This document shows, in pieces, positions 5,091 to 11,529 of a DNA stretch of 15,121 bases. The translations under genes and the position numbers were made by a program. A model generated the notes under the pieces. It ran no database searches and was not told the origin of the DNA. It was given only the letters and a program-made list of their open reading frames with translations. Where the stretch lies: assembly GCA_905202255.1 (NCBI GenBank), contig CAJKRH010000037.1, positions 1 through 15,121 on the forward strand, given 5' to 3'. This stretch comes from an uncultured Ruminococcus sp. Lineage in GTDB: Bacteria > Bacillota > Clostridia > Oscillospirales > CAG-272. The first letter of the stretch is position 1. Each line of letters opens with the position of its first letter.

Positions 5091-6744
5091 TCGGGAATAT
5101 CAGTGTCATGAGTGCTTTTCTCTGCTCTTCTTTCGGCAGCCTGAGTTTGCCCGCATCGAGCAGTGCCACGATGCAATGAAGCAGAAACCATCCGTCGGAA
5201 CCAAAGATAAACTGCAGTTCGTATTCCGCCGTTTTTCTCAGATGTGCGGGAGTGCCCGCGAGTACAGCCTCGATATACGGCGCCTTTGCGGCATCAAATT
5301 CCGCCTTATACTTCTCTTTCAGCCTGTCGCCGATTGCGAGGAGTTTTTCCTTTATCTCTTTGTTCTTCAGCACCACTATCTGCCATGTGCCCGTAATCTG
5401 CCCGTCGTCGGCTCTCTGCGTTCTGATATAGCCGAGCTCGGAAAGCCATGCCATATCGTCTGCCGAGAGGGGATTTTCCTCCCCGCGCTCATACATGGAA
5501 ATGACTCGCTTGGCATTGTCCGAATAAGATATTAAGTCATTTCCCCGCTCCGACCACTCGCTGTTTATCTGCCAGAGAATATTTTTGCCATAGTGGCTCC
5601 ACATCGGTCCGCACCAGTTTTTCATATAAACATAGTCATCGGGAAGCACCATATTTTCATCCGCGATATCCGCATGGCAGATATTCTTCCCACCGTCGGG
5701 GCGGATTGTCGCCACTTCTTCAAATGAAATGCTCTCATCCGCCGTTTTTTCACCCGACCATGCGGCAATGTACGGAATAAGTGACCAGAGAATAAAGTTT
5801 TTGTCGCGCAAAGGCTTCCCATCGGCTGAATATGCGCCCGTCATACCGCACGAAATGCCGTCGTCATCAAGAATGTCGCCGCGCGTCAGCTCGTCACAGA
5901 GCTCGCCCGCAAATAAAGCCGCCGTCTTTTTATACATTTTGTCTTTCATTGTAAGAAGTGCGGCGCTCGGCTCGCCGATGATGAAATCGGCTATATATTT
6001 CCCTTTCTGCTCCTTTAAAAAGCCGTACTCTGCAAGAAAATCGACCTCGCCCTCAATATATACGGGCGAAACGCCGAGCGCATCCGCTATCTCCGCTGTC
6101 GTTTTCGCTTCGTTTCTCACGCAGTAGCAGATATTCTGCACAAGCGGCGAGCGGACAATGTCGCTCAGATCCTTTGTTCCCGCAGAGCCGTTTATGCCGA
6201 ACGCCTGAAATTTTATCGGATTGAATTTAAGTTCGCTTGTCTTTCTCATAGTATCCATACCTCGTTTCAGTTCTTTTTTGGCTTCAAACAAATGCCATTT
6301 GACAGTGCCCACAGGAATATTCAGCAGCCTTGCGATATCCGCCTGCCTGCGGTTTTCAAAATAATAAGCTATCACTATTCTCCGCTGCAGCTTCGAAAGA
6401 TAAGCTATCTCGCTTTGCAGGCGGCAAAGCGCATCCGAGTCTTCCGCATCGTCGAAGAGCGTGTCCTCATCTGCGATAAGCTCCGCCACATCGTCAATCG
6501 GTATGCCGATTATGCTCTTTTCGCCGTCGCGGTAATAGTTGCAGAGCGCATTGTGCGCCACAGTCCATATGAATTTTGCATGGTCGTCGATATCGTCTCT
6601 GCAAAGAAGTGCGCGGTAAGCACGCAGGATTATCTCCTGCGAAAGGTCTTCGGCATCATGCGGATTTTTGCACCGCCTCAGCGCGAAACCGAAGACAGGC
6701 TTCAGATATTCCGTTATGATTTTTTCGGCATCATGTCTTTTCAC
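5086..6744 (-). CDS. ECF-type sigma-70 factor fused to a winged-helix segment and large C-terminal domain
   Basis: The product is 552 aa from the preferred GTG start, about three times a normal ECF sigma factor. Sigma region 2 (about residues 8-75) has YLKPVFGFALRRC and HDAEDLSQEIILRAY. Region 4 (about 108-165) has LSKLQRRIVIAYYF and the helix-turn-helix ADIARLLNIPVGTVKWHLFEAKK. A winged-helix-like segment follows (about 195-257, with TTAEIADALGVSPVYIEGEVDFLAEYGFLK). The last 290 residues are soluble, Trp-rich and unassigned. GTG at 6744 is chosen because GAGGTG lies seven bases upstream and the ATG at 6777 lies on the predicted transcription start. The ECF-type promoter at 6779-6802 suggests autoregulation. 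No anti-sigma gene is adjacent, so the C-terminal part may sense the signal itself; that is inference. Confidence 0.87.
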   Translation of the reverse strand: MKRHDAEKIITEYLKPVFGFALRRCKNPHDAEDLSQEIILRAYRALLCRDDIDDHAKFIWTVAHNALCNYYRDGEKSIIGIPIDDVAELIADEDTLFDDAEDSDALCRLQSEIAYLSKLQRRIVIAYYFENRRQADIARLLNIPVGTVKWHLFEAKKELKRGMDTMRKTSELKFNPIKFQAFGINGSAGTKDLSDIVRSPLVQNICYCVRNEAKTTAEIADALGVSPVYIEGEVDFLAEYGFLKEQKGKYIADFIIGEPSAALLTMKDKMYKKTAALFAGELCDELTRGDILDDDGISCGMTGAYSADGKPLRDKNFILWSLIPYIAAWSGEKTADESISFEEVATIRPDGGKNICHADIADENMVLPDDYVYMKNWCGPMWSHYGKNILWQINSEWSERGNDLISYSDNAKRVISMYERGEENPLSADDMAWLSELGYIRTQRADDGQITGTWQIVVLKNKEIKEKLLAIGDRLKEKYKAEFDAAKAPYIEAVLAGTPAHLRKTAEYELQFIFGSDGWFLLHCIVALLDAGKLRLPKEEQRKALMTLIFPK

Positions 6745-6778
6745 TTGTTTGCACCTCGATTGAAAGCTTTCACCCATA

Positions 6779-6802
6779 CAGACACGGGTTTACAAAAAGG
6801 TT
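6779..6802 (-). promoter_or_regulatory. ECF-type promoter, probably autoregulated
   Basis: On the minus strand an AACC-TTTTT -35 element (AAC at 6802-6800) is followed after 16 bases by GTC (6783-6781) within TGTCTG. This fits the general ECF promoter pattern of AAC in the -35 and a GTC-type -10. A start site near 6772 would leave a leader of about 28 nt containing the GAGGTG ribosome binding site of the GTG start at 6744. Confidence 0.7.
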
Positions 6803-6842
6803 GGTACTTTTCCGCAAATAAATCCGCTTTTTTAAAAATTTA

Positions 6843-6870
6843 CCGAGAGCATCATGTGCCCTCGGCTTTG
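6843..6870 (-). terminator. Terminator of the VanZ-like gene, near-copy of the hairpin at 5056
   Basis: In minus-strand RNA, CCGAGGGCA pairs with TGCTCTCGG (nine pairs, one G:U) around the loop CATGA, followed by TAAATTTTTAAAA. The TGA stop of the VanZ-like gene lies inside the loop. The 28-nt core differs from 5056-5083 at three sites, two of them a compensatory pair. The plus strand also has a T-rich tail. Confidence 0.78.
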
Positions 6871-7337
6871 CTTGTATTCTTCTTTTTTATTATATGGGCG
6901 ATGAGCATCAGCACAAGCCCTGCCGCAAGCGAACCCGAGAAATCTATCATCACATCGCGGACACTTCCGCATCTGCCCGAGACAAAAAGCTGATGGCACT
7001 CGTCAAAGGCGGCATATGCAAGGCAAAAAGCCGACGGAGCGGCAAAATGAAGCCATTTTTTCATCTTATACGAGCGTATAAATCCTCCGGAGAACATGCC
7101 GAGCAGGAAAAATTCCGAGAAATGCGCCAGTTTTCTTATGACAAGCGAAATCGTGGCAAGTGCCTTTTCTGAGAGCTCGCTCATCTCCTTGCCCGAGAAG
7201 AGGCGCACGAGAAAAGCCGTCACGCCCTCGGATGCCGCGCCCGACTCTTCCCCGTTTTCCGAGGAAAAATAAAATATCATAGCCATGGTGCAAAGCGTCA
7301 AAAAGAAGCATGCCCATCGCAAAATCATTTTTTTCAT
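6852..7337 (-). CDS. VanZ-like family membrane protein
   Basis: The product is 161 aa and starts at ATG with GGAG six bases upstream. Hydrophobic segments lie at about 4-24, 68-86, 95-112 and 133-152, with a basic C-terminal tail. Family hallmarks are RKLAHFSEFFLLG (68-80), FDECHQLFVSGR (111-122) and SVRDVMIDFSG (125-135), matching the conserved charged and His residues of VanZ-like proteins. The original VanZ confers low-level teicoplanin resistance, but most members of this broad family have no known role. The absence of van genes here argues against antibiotic resistance as its function. It has its own consensus promoter, shares a divergent control region with the cotJ cluster, and its stop codon lies in the terminator loop. 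Confidence 0.88.
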   Translation of the reverse strand: MKKMILRWACFFLTLCTMAMIFYFSSENGEESGAASEGVTAFLVRLFSGKEMSELSEKALATISLVIRKLAHFSEFFLLGMFSGGFIRSYKMKKWLHFAAPSAFCLAYAAFDECHQLFVSGRCGSVRDVMIDFSGSLAAGLVLMLIAHIIKKKNTSKAEGT

Positions 7338-7366
7338 ATGTAACTCCGCAAAAATTCTGTGCTTTT

Positions 7367-7395
7367 ATCATATCATTATAAAAGCCTTTTGTCAA
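7367..7395 (-). promoter_or_regulatory. Sigma-A-type promoter of the VanZ-like gene
   Basis: On the minus strand, -35 TTGACA (7395-7390), a 17-base spacer and -10 TATGAT (7372-7367) lie 29 bases before the ATG. Its -35 box is only 15 bp from the -35 box of the divergent promoter at 7411. Confidence 0.88.
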
Positions 7396-7410
7396 GCGAC
7401 TCGATTTATT

Positions 7411-7439
7411 TTGACATATTTTTCACACACGCATAAAAT
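7411..7439 (+). promoter_or_regulatory. Promoter of the cotJ cluster, consensus sigma-A with overlapping sigma-E-like -10
   Basis: -35 TTGACA (7411-7416), exactly 17 bases, then -10 TAAAAT (7434-7439). The same bases include CATAAAAT (7432-7439), seven of eight matches to the sigma-E -10 consensus CATACAAT, but the upstream ACATATT (7414-7420) is too close for a standard sigma-E promoter. The first start codon is 54 bases downstream. Confidence 0.72.
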
Positions 7440-7493
7440 GAAAACAAAGCGCGTTATGCTCTTTTTAAAATCAGAATATAAGGAGAAATTTTT

Positions 7494-7754
7494 GTGGATT
7501 ATCAAAGAAACGCGGCACGCCGCCTGATAGAATTTCAGAACAGAATGTCTCGCGCAGCTGTTCCCACGGCGGCAATGCCCGATGAAAATTATGAAGAGGA
7601 AAGCGAAAACTGCCTCGCAGGAAGAAGCCTTGCCATGGTATATTCGCCCTGCCAGCAGTTCCGCGAACTGTATGAACCAGATGAGGCTCTCACGAAAGGC
7701 ACGCTTTTCCGCGAGCTGGATAAACCTTTCTATGCTGCAAGGAGGGGCTTTTAA
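7494..7754 (+). CDS. cotJA: Spore coat-associated protein CotJA
   Basis: The product is 86 aa and starts at GTG eight bases after AGGAG (7481-7485). It resembles CotJA: a short soluble protein with the conserved core LAMVYSPCQQFRELYEPDEAL and a C-terminal stretch TLFRELDKPFY (residues about 48-81), after a variable basic then acidic N-terminus. In Bacillus subtilis CotJA and CotJC are inner-coat components that need each other. The stop codon directly abuts the ATG of cotJB, whose ribosome binding site lies in the last cotJA codons, so translation is probably coupled. Identification rests on these motifs plus the order A-B-C. Confidence 0.9.
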   Translation: MDYQRNAARRLIEFQNRMSRAAVPTAAMPDENYEEESENCLAGRSLAMVYSPCQQFRELYEPDEALTKGTLFRELDKPFYAARRGF

Positions 7755-8009
7755 ATGAACGAAAGAGAAAGACTGCTCCGCCGCATACAGGCAGAGGATT
7801 TTGCCGTTTATGAAACGGTGCTGTATCTCGACGGACACCCGAAAAACAAAAAGGCACTTGCCTATTACCAGAAGCACCGTGATGCCGCGGCGGCACTGCG
7901 AACGGAATATGAGCAGAAATACGGCACACTCACGATTTACGGAAATAACGATGCCGGCAACTGGAACTGGATAAACAGACCTTGGCCATGGGAAAAGGAG
8001 GGCAACTGA
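7755..8009 (+). CDS. cotJB: Spore coat protein CotJB
   Basis: The product is 84 aa with ATG immediately after the cotJA stop and AAGGAGG at 7739-7745. Family features are FAVYETVLYLDGHPKNKKAL near residues 14-33, YEQKYGTLT (51-59) and the Trp-rich C-terminus WNWINRPWPWE (69-79), typical of the CotJB domain. The protein is small, soluble and basic in its first half. Its biochemical role is unknown; it is always considered with the CotJC catalase-like protein in the coat. cotJC starts three bases after its stop, so the three genes are one translational block. Confidence 0.92.
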   Translation: MNERERLLRRIQAEDFAVYETVLYLDGHPKNKKALAYYQKHRDAAAALRTEYEQKYGTLTIYGNNDAGNWNWINRPWPWEKEGN

Positions 8010-8012
8010 TAT

Positions 8013-8606
8013 ATGTGGATATACGATAAAAAACTGCAATATCCCGTTAAAATAAAAAATCCGAATGCAAATTATGCGAAGATAATCATAAGCCAGCTCG
8101 GCGGACCCGACGGAGAGCTCGGCGCCTCAATGCGATATCTCAATCAGCGCTATACCATGCCGTATAATGAGGTAATCGGCATACTCACCGATGTCGGCAC
8201 GGAAGAGCTCGCCCATCTCGAAATGATTTCGGCTATGATATATCAGCTCACGCTCGGACTCTCGATAGATGAAATAAAGAAAGCGGGCTTCGACGCATAT
8301 TTCGTAGACCATACCGTGGGCGTTTATCCGCAGGCGGCATCGGGCGTGCCTTTCGATATGAAATATATCGGGGTAAAGGGCGATACCATCGCCGACCTGA
8401 ATGAGGACCTCGCCGCTGAGCAAAAAGCCCGCGTAACATATGACAACATCCTCCGTCTCGTGGATGACCCCGATGTGCGCGACCCGATAAAATATCTGCG
8501 CGAGCGCGAAATAGTGCATTATCAGCGCTTCGGCGATGCTCTGCGCATAACGCAGGATAATCTTAATTCAAAGAACTTCTACGCTTTCAACCCGTCTTTC
8601 GACTAA
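8013..8606 (+). CDS. cotJC: Spore coat protein CotJC, manganese catalase family
   Basis: The product is 197 aa with ATG ten bases after GGAGGG (7997-8002), inside the end of cotJB. The fold is a ferritin-like four-helix bundle with the di-manganese ligands of manganese catalases in order: Glu35 (DGELGASMRYL), Glu65-x-x-His68 (EELAHLEM), Glu136 (AAEQKARVTYDN) and Glu166-x-x-His169 (EREIVHYQRF). All ligands are present, so catalase-type disproportionation of hydrogen peroxide is plausible, in the spore coat or cytoplasm. It is shorter than secreted or cytoplasmic Mn catalases, as expected for CotJC. A terminator follows 18 bases after the stop. Confidence 0.95.
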   Translation: MWIYDKKLQYPVKIKNPNANYAKIIISQLGGPDGELGASMRYLNQRYTMPYNEVIGILTDVGTEELAHLEMISAMIYQLTLGLSIDEIKKAGFDAYFVDHTVGVYPQAASGVPFDMKYIGVKGDTIADLNEDLAAEQKARVTYDNILRLVDDPDVRDPIKYLREREIVHYQRFGDALRITQDNLNSKNFYAFNPSFD

Positions 8607-8617
8607 AGCAAAGAGAC

Positions 8618-8675
8618 AAAAAAATCCCGCCTCCGAGAGCCGCATTGGCTTCCGAAAGGCGGGAATTTGTTTTAT
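8618..8675. terminator. Bidirectional terminator between cotJC and the GT4-CsaB gene
   Basis: TCCCGCCT (8625-8632) pairs with AGGCGGGA (8657-8664), with an inner AGCC/GGCT stem. On the plus strand it is followed by ATTTGTTTTAT and ends the cotJ transcript. On the minus strand it is followed by seven T (8624-8618) and serves the convergent GT4-CsaB gene. Confidence 0.9.
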
Positions 8676-8708
8676 ACAGATGTGTAATTTATGAAAATGC
8701 AATTTATA

Positions 8709-10913
8709 CTACCGTATAAGTTTGATTATCTCTGAAAATTCGTACTCTGCGAGCGCCCTCCATGTCGGCAGGCTTGCGCTGATATGGGTTCTTATCTGCG
8801 CGCCGTGGGAAATCACCGCATCGGCGATATCGCCTATCTCCTGCGGCGTGCTCTTGATATCGGCTGAAGGCGATATGCCCGCTATCTCCGCAATGCCGGA
8901 ATATTCGAGATAAGAGCGTAACTTCACATCCTCGGAATAAGCCATCATCGGGCAAACCGCCGAGGTGGCACAGATAAGCGTATGCAGGCGCGACGAGATA
9001 AGAAAAGCGGCATCGGCAAGAAGTGCAAGCACGCCCTGCAAATCCGTATTTTCCGTCGCGACGAGACTGTCCGTAATATCTCCCGCGAGCGCACGGCAGA
9101 CAGGCAAGTCCTCATCTCTCTGCATGGCGATAAGCACGGGGCGAAGCCCGTATTTTTTCGCGATGATATTTGCCGCATCCGCAAGCTTCTTCATGGAAAA
9201 GCGGTCTATCTCGCGCGGAGAAATGACAAAATATTTTCCCTTTTCAAGCCCGAGTGTCCCGGCAATATCGTTTTTACCGTCCGACTCGCGCAGGAGCACG
9301 GGGTCAAAGGTCAGGCGGATGTTTTTATTCTGCGGGCAAAGCGATTTTGCCAGCTCAAAGGAGCGATTTTCACGCATTGAAACGCTGTCGCAGGCGGAAA
9401 GCGCCGCCGCTATGTGCTCGAGATTTGCCGCCTCGAGCACGGGACCTATTCCGTTTGAATACACGGCGGTTTTCATGCCGCAGGACTTTGCCGAGCGCAG
9501 AATATAGAGATAATAGCGAAGCGAAGCGTTGCTCGTGCTGTCCTGAAGAAGGTTGCCTCCGCCGAAAATAAGCAGACGGCTCTTCTTCATCGCGGCGCGA
9601 ACGCCCGCCATGTCGAAGCGGTATACTGTATCTACGCAGAAAGCGCGTGCGGTTTTTCCGGGAGAAGCCGTCATCACGCATAGGCGGATATCGGACTTTC
9701 GCTCGCGAAGCCCCCGTATCAGTCCGCCGAGCACCGCTTCATCACCCATGTTTCCATAGCCGAAATATCCGCATATCAGCGCGTCGTATTCCCTGCATCG
9801 CGTTTTCACGGGAGCAAGCCTGCCATAGACCGCCATATGGTCGTCCGCCATGCGCGCGGCGGAATAATTTTCAAGGATAAAGCGGCGATTGTATTCGCCG
9901 AGCGCGGCAAGATACGCGCTGTCCGAGGTGAGCAGGCGGCAGATATCGCGTGCGAGCACATCCGACTGAACAAGCGGCTCACCGCGACAGCAGAAGTTTG
10001 TCGAAACGGCGCGCGATATCGCGTTTTCATCGAAAATGCCGATATAGCCCTGCGAGCCGCCGACTATAACGGGTTTTCCACACGCCATGGCTTCAAGTGC
10101 CGCACGCGAGGGAGAAGCGAAAACATCGCAGGCGCGGATATAATCGCGCACATCCGAAAGCGCACCGAGCAGCAGCACTGCTTCCCTGCCGAGTGCCGAA
10201 TTTATCCGCTCCGCCTCCGCTCTCAGCTCATCGAGCTTTTCTCCGCCGCCGATTATCACGGCTTTTGCCGCCGTGGTCGCGTTTATCTCGGGCATAGCCG
10301 AAATGAGCTTCTCGGCAAAAAGCGAGCTGTAATCTTCAAGTCGGCTGACATGGAGAATCATCTTTTCCCCATCGCGAAGTCCGAGCGACAGGCGGATATT
10401 TTCCGCCGCTGCGGGAGAAAAATGTTCGGTATCTATTCCGTTTACCGTGACGGTGACATTATCGCCGCATGTGCCGTATTCGCGCAGCAGATAACGACGC
10501 AGGTCATCGGAAACGGCAAAGGTATGCTCGCCCCAGTCTGTCATTTTGCGCAGAGCGCCGTTCACTCGGAAATCATAATGTGCGCTCGTGACAAAGTGGA
10601 AGCCGAGCCGCCTCTGCAAAACGCCGCAGATAAATGCGGGAATGCGCGCATGGGCATGAACTATATCGTATTTGTTCCGCTTTATTTCGCGCGAAAGTAT
10701 GGCAGAAGAGCGCATCATCGATAGGGGATCTTTTTTATCGAGAGGCGCATATATATGGTGCGCACCGCTCTCTTTGAGCGCCATGACAAGCTCACCGCCG
10801 GCAGAGGCAACGCTCACGGGAACGCCGCGTGAAGTAAGGGCACGGCAGAGCTCTATAATGTGCGTTTCCGCGCCGCCTATGCCCATGCCCATCGTGACCA
10901 TGAGTATATTCAT
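8709..10913 (-). CDS. Bifunctional GT4 glycosyltransferase / CsaB-type polysaccharide pyruvyl transferase
   Basis: The product is 734 aa and starts at ATG seven bases after AGGAGG (10926-10921). Residues 1 to about 368 form a GT4 (GT-B fold) enzyme: the N-terminal MGMGIGGAETHI (8-19), HAHARIP (86-92), NGID (158-161) and SPSRAALEAMACGKPVIVGG (267-286) with Glu274. Residues about 376-734 are a CsaB-like pyruvyl transferase: CGYFGYGNMGDEAVL (381-395), FGGGNLLQD (450-458), YSNGIGP (485-491), FDPVLL (536-541) and SRLHTLICA (641-649). CsaB adds ketal-pyruvate to cell-wall polysaccharide, and in other bacilli this anchors SLH-domain proteins. The two activities are normally separate genes; here they share one continuous frame with a short linker, so they could extend and then pyruvylate the same glycan. 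No SLH protein is in the window. Confidence 0.92.
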   Translation of the reverse strand: MNILMVTMGMGIGGAETHIIELCRALTSRGVPVSVASAGGELVMALKESGAHHIYAPLDKKDPLSMMRSSAILSREIKRNKYDIVHAHARIPAFICGVLQRRLGFHFVTSAHYDFRVNGALRKMTDWGEHTFAVSDDLRRYLLREYGTCGDNVTVTVNGIDTEHFSPAAAENIRLSLGLRDGEKMILHVSRLEDYSSLFAEKLISAMPEINATTAAKAVIIGGGEKLDELRAEAERINSALGREAVLLLGALSDVRDYIRACDVFASPSRAALEAMACGKPVIVGGSQGYIGIFDENAISRAVSTNFCCRGEPLVQSDVLARDICRLLTSDSAYLAALGEYNRRFILENYSAARMADDHMAVYGRLAPVKTRCREYDALICGYFGYGNMGDEAVLGGLIRGLRERKSDIRLCVMTASPGKTARAFCVDTVYRFDMAGVRAAMKKSRLLIFGGGNLLQDSTSNASLRYYLYILRSAKSCGMKTAVYSNGIGPVLEAANLEHIAAALSACDSVSMRENRSFELAKSLCPQNKNIRLTFDPVLLRESDGKNDIAGTLGLEKGKYFVISPREIDRFSMKKLADAANIIAKKYGLRPVLIAMQRDEDLPVCRALAGDITDSLVATENTDLQGVLALLADAAFLISSRLHTLICATSAVCPMMAYSEDVKLRSYLEYSGIAEIAGISPSADIKSTPQEIGDIADAVISHGAQIRTHISASLPTWRALAEYEFSEIIKLIR

Positions 10914-11194
10914 ATATGCACCTCCTTTTTATGTGATTATTGACATCTGTGATGATGTTTACGCCGATAATGCGAATGTTGAGTGGACTTTTGCATATTT
11001 GTGCAAAAACGAAAGCATTGACTCCTGTTTGGGCGGGCGTGCAGGCAATGCGTGCACGAATCTGCTCGGCTTTTTCGTGTGATATGTTCGCACGCGTGGG
11101 TAGTATGCAGTCACAAAGGACGGCGTGAGTCCTCCTTGCTGACTTTTGGTACTTTTCGTCAGTGAAAAGCGCGATAAACACAAAGTTACTTTAT
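10914..11194. other. Gene-free leader region of the GT4-CsaB gene with inverted repeats
   Basis: No convincing gene is seen. Next to the GT4-CsaB ribosome binding site is an AT-rich leader. An inverted repeat TTTTGCA (10989-10995), N6, TGCAAAA (11002-11008) lies about 75 bp upstream of its start. Further on are CGTGCA-N9-TGCACG (about 11038-11058) and two small hairpins, AGGAC/GTCCT (11117-11133) and CTTTTC/GAAAAG (11152-11169). I could not fix a promoter for the minus-strand gene. With 11195-11529 this makes a 616-bp stretch without a gene. Confidence 0.55.
10989..11008. promoter_or_regulatory. Candidate operator, TTTTGCA-N6-TGCAAAA
   Basis: This is a perfect 7-bp inverted repeat with a 6-base centre, 76 bp upstream of the GT4-CsaB start. 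The size fits a dimeric repressor site, but no regulator gene is nearby and no second copy was found in the window. Confidence 0.4.
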
Positions 11195-11315
11195 GATACT
11201 TATCTTTCAGAGTTCTTTTCGCTTGTCCGAAAAGAACGAAAAGGACAAAAAGAGGAAAGCTTTGACTCCCGTCTCGGCGACGCCAACACACATGCTCCGC
11301 ATATGTGTTAATCCC
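11195..11315 (+). repeat. Interspersed hairpin-rich repeat, copy A
   Basis: These 121 bp align without gaps to 15001-15121 with about 11 differences (roughly 91 percent). The most conserved 46 bp start with a perfect hairpin, GTTCTTTTCG (11212-11221) / CGAAAAGAAC (11228-11237). Next comes the palindrome core TCGGC-GAC-GCC, whose last base is changed here but perfect in copy B. A third stem pairs ACACAT with ATGTGT. There is no coding potential or transposase, so this is a non-autonomous repeat of unknown type. Confidence 0.85.
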
Positions 11316-11361
11316 CCTGTCTCGGCGACGCCGACACACGCTTCGCGTATGTACTAATTCC
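11316..11361 (+). repeat. Partial tandem copy of the repeat's 3' module
   Basis: Directly after copy A, the CTGTCTCGGCGACGCCGACA module with its following ACACACGCTTCGCGTATGT hairpin recurs and ends in AATTCCC. Here the TCGGC-GAC-GCCGA stem is perfect. The element therefore carries one full and one partial tandem unit at this locus. Confidence 0.75.
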
Positions 11362-11384
11362 CTAAAACCCTTGCGGCGCAAGTA

Positions 11385-11448
11385 CTCTACTGTGAGTAGA
11401 GGGCGATTCTACGGGTAGAGTGGCGTGCGCGCAAAGGTATAGAGTACC
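11385..11448 (+). promoter_or_regulatory. Cluster of three palindromes sharing a TAGAG word
   Basis: Three short inverted repeats follow one another: CTCTACT-GTG-AGTAGAG (11385-11401), ATTCTAC-GG-GTAGAGT (11406-11421, one G:T) and GGTA-TAGAG-TACC (11436-11448). They end 17 bp before the -35 box of the acyltransferase/GT8 operon, a suitable place for activator or repressor sites. They could equally be further modules of the adjacent interspersed repeat. Confidence 0.45.
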
Positions 11449-11464
11449 ATTTCACGGAAATGTC

Positions 11465-11493
11465 TTGCAAAAATTTTCCTCATAGTTTATAAT
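11465..11493 (+). promoter_or_regulatory. Sigma-A-type promoter of the acyltransferase/GT8 operon
   Basis: -35 TTGCAA (11465-11470), exactly 17 bases, and a perfect -10 TATAAT (11488-11493), 36 bases before the ATG of the first gene. Confidence 0.88.
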
Positions 11494-11529
11494 CAGACCG
11501 TAAGCAAAAAACGCAAAGGAGCGTATGCC

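Noticed and set aside
6775..6777. ATG at 6777 as start of the ECF sigma gene
   Set aside because: It lacks a ribosome binding site and lies at or before the transcription start expected from the ECF-type promoter; GTG at 6744 has GAGGTG.
6292..6993. 233-codon plus-strand frame across the ECF and VanZ-like genes
   Set aside because: It crosses the ECF promoter and the VanZ terminator and is antisense to sigma regions 2 and 4.
6852..7337. Glycopeptide resistance gene vanZ
   Set aside because: Only the family fold is recognised; no vanA/H/X/R/S partners are present, so a resistance label is not supported.
9837..10724. 295-codon open frame on the plus strand opposite the GT4-CsaB gene
   Set aside because: It is antisense to well-conserved GT4 motifs; the product is rich in Arg, Ala and Cys with no domain and no ribosome binding site of note.
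10792..11181. Minus-strand frame upstream of and overlapping the GT4-CsaB start
   Set aside because: Part of it reads somewhat protein-like, but it overlaps the strong AGGAGG and ATG of the next gene by about 120 bp in another frame, has no good start signal, and covers hairpins of the intergenic region.
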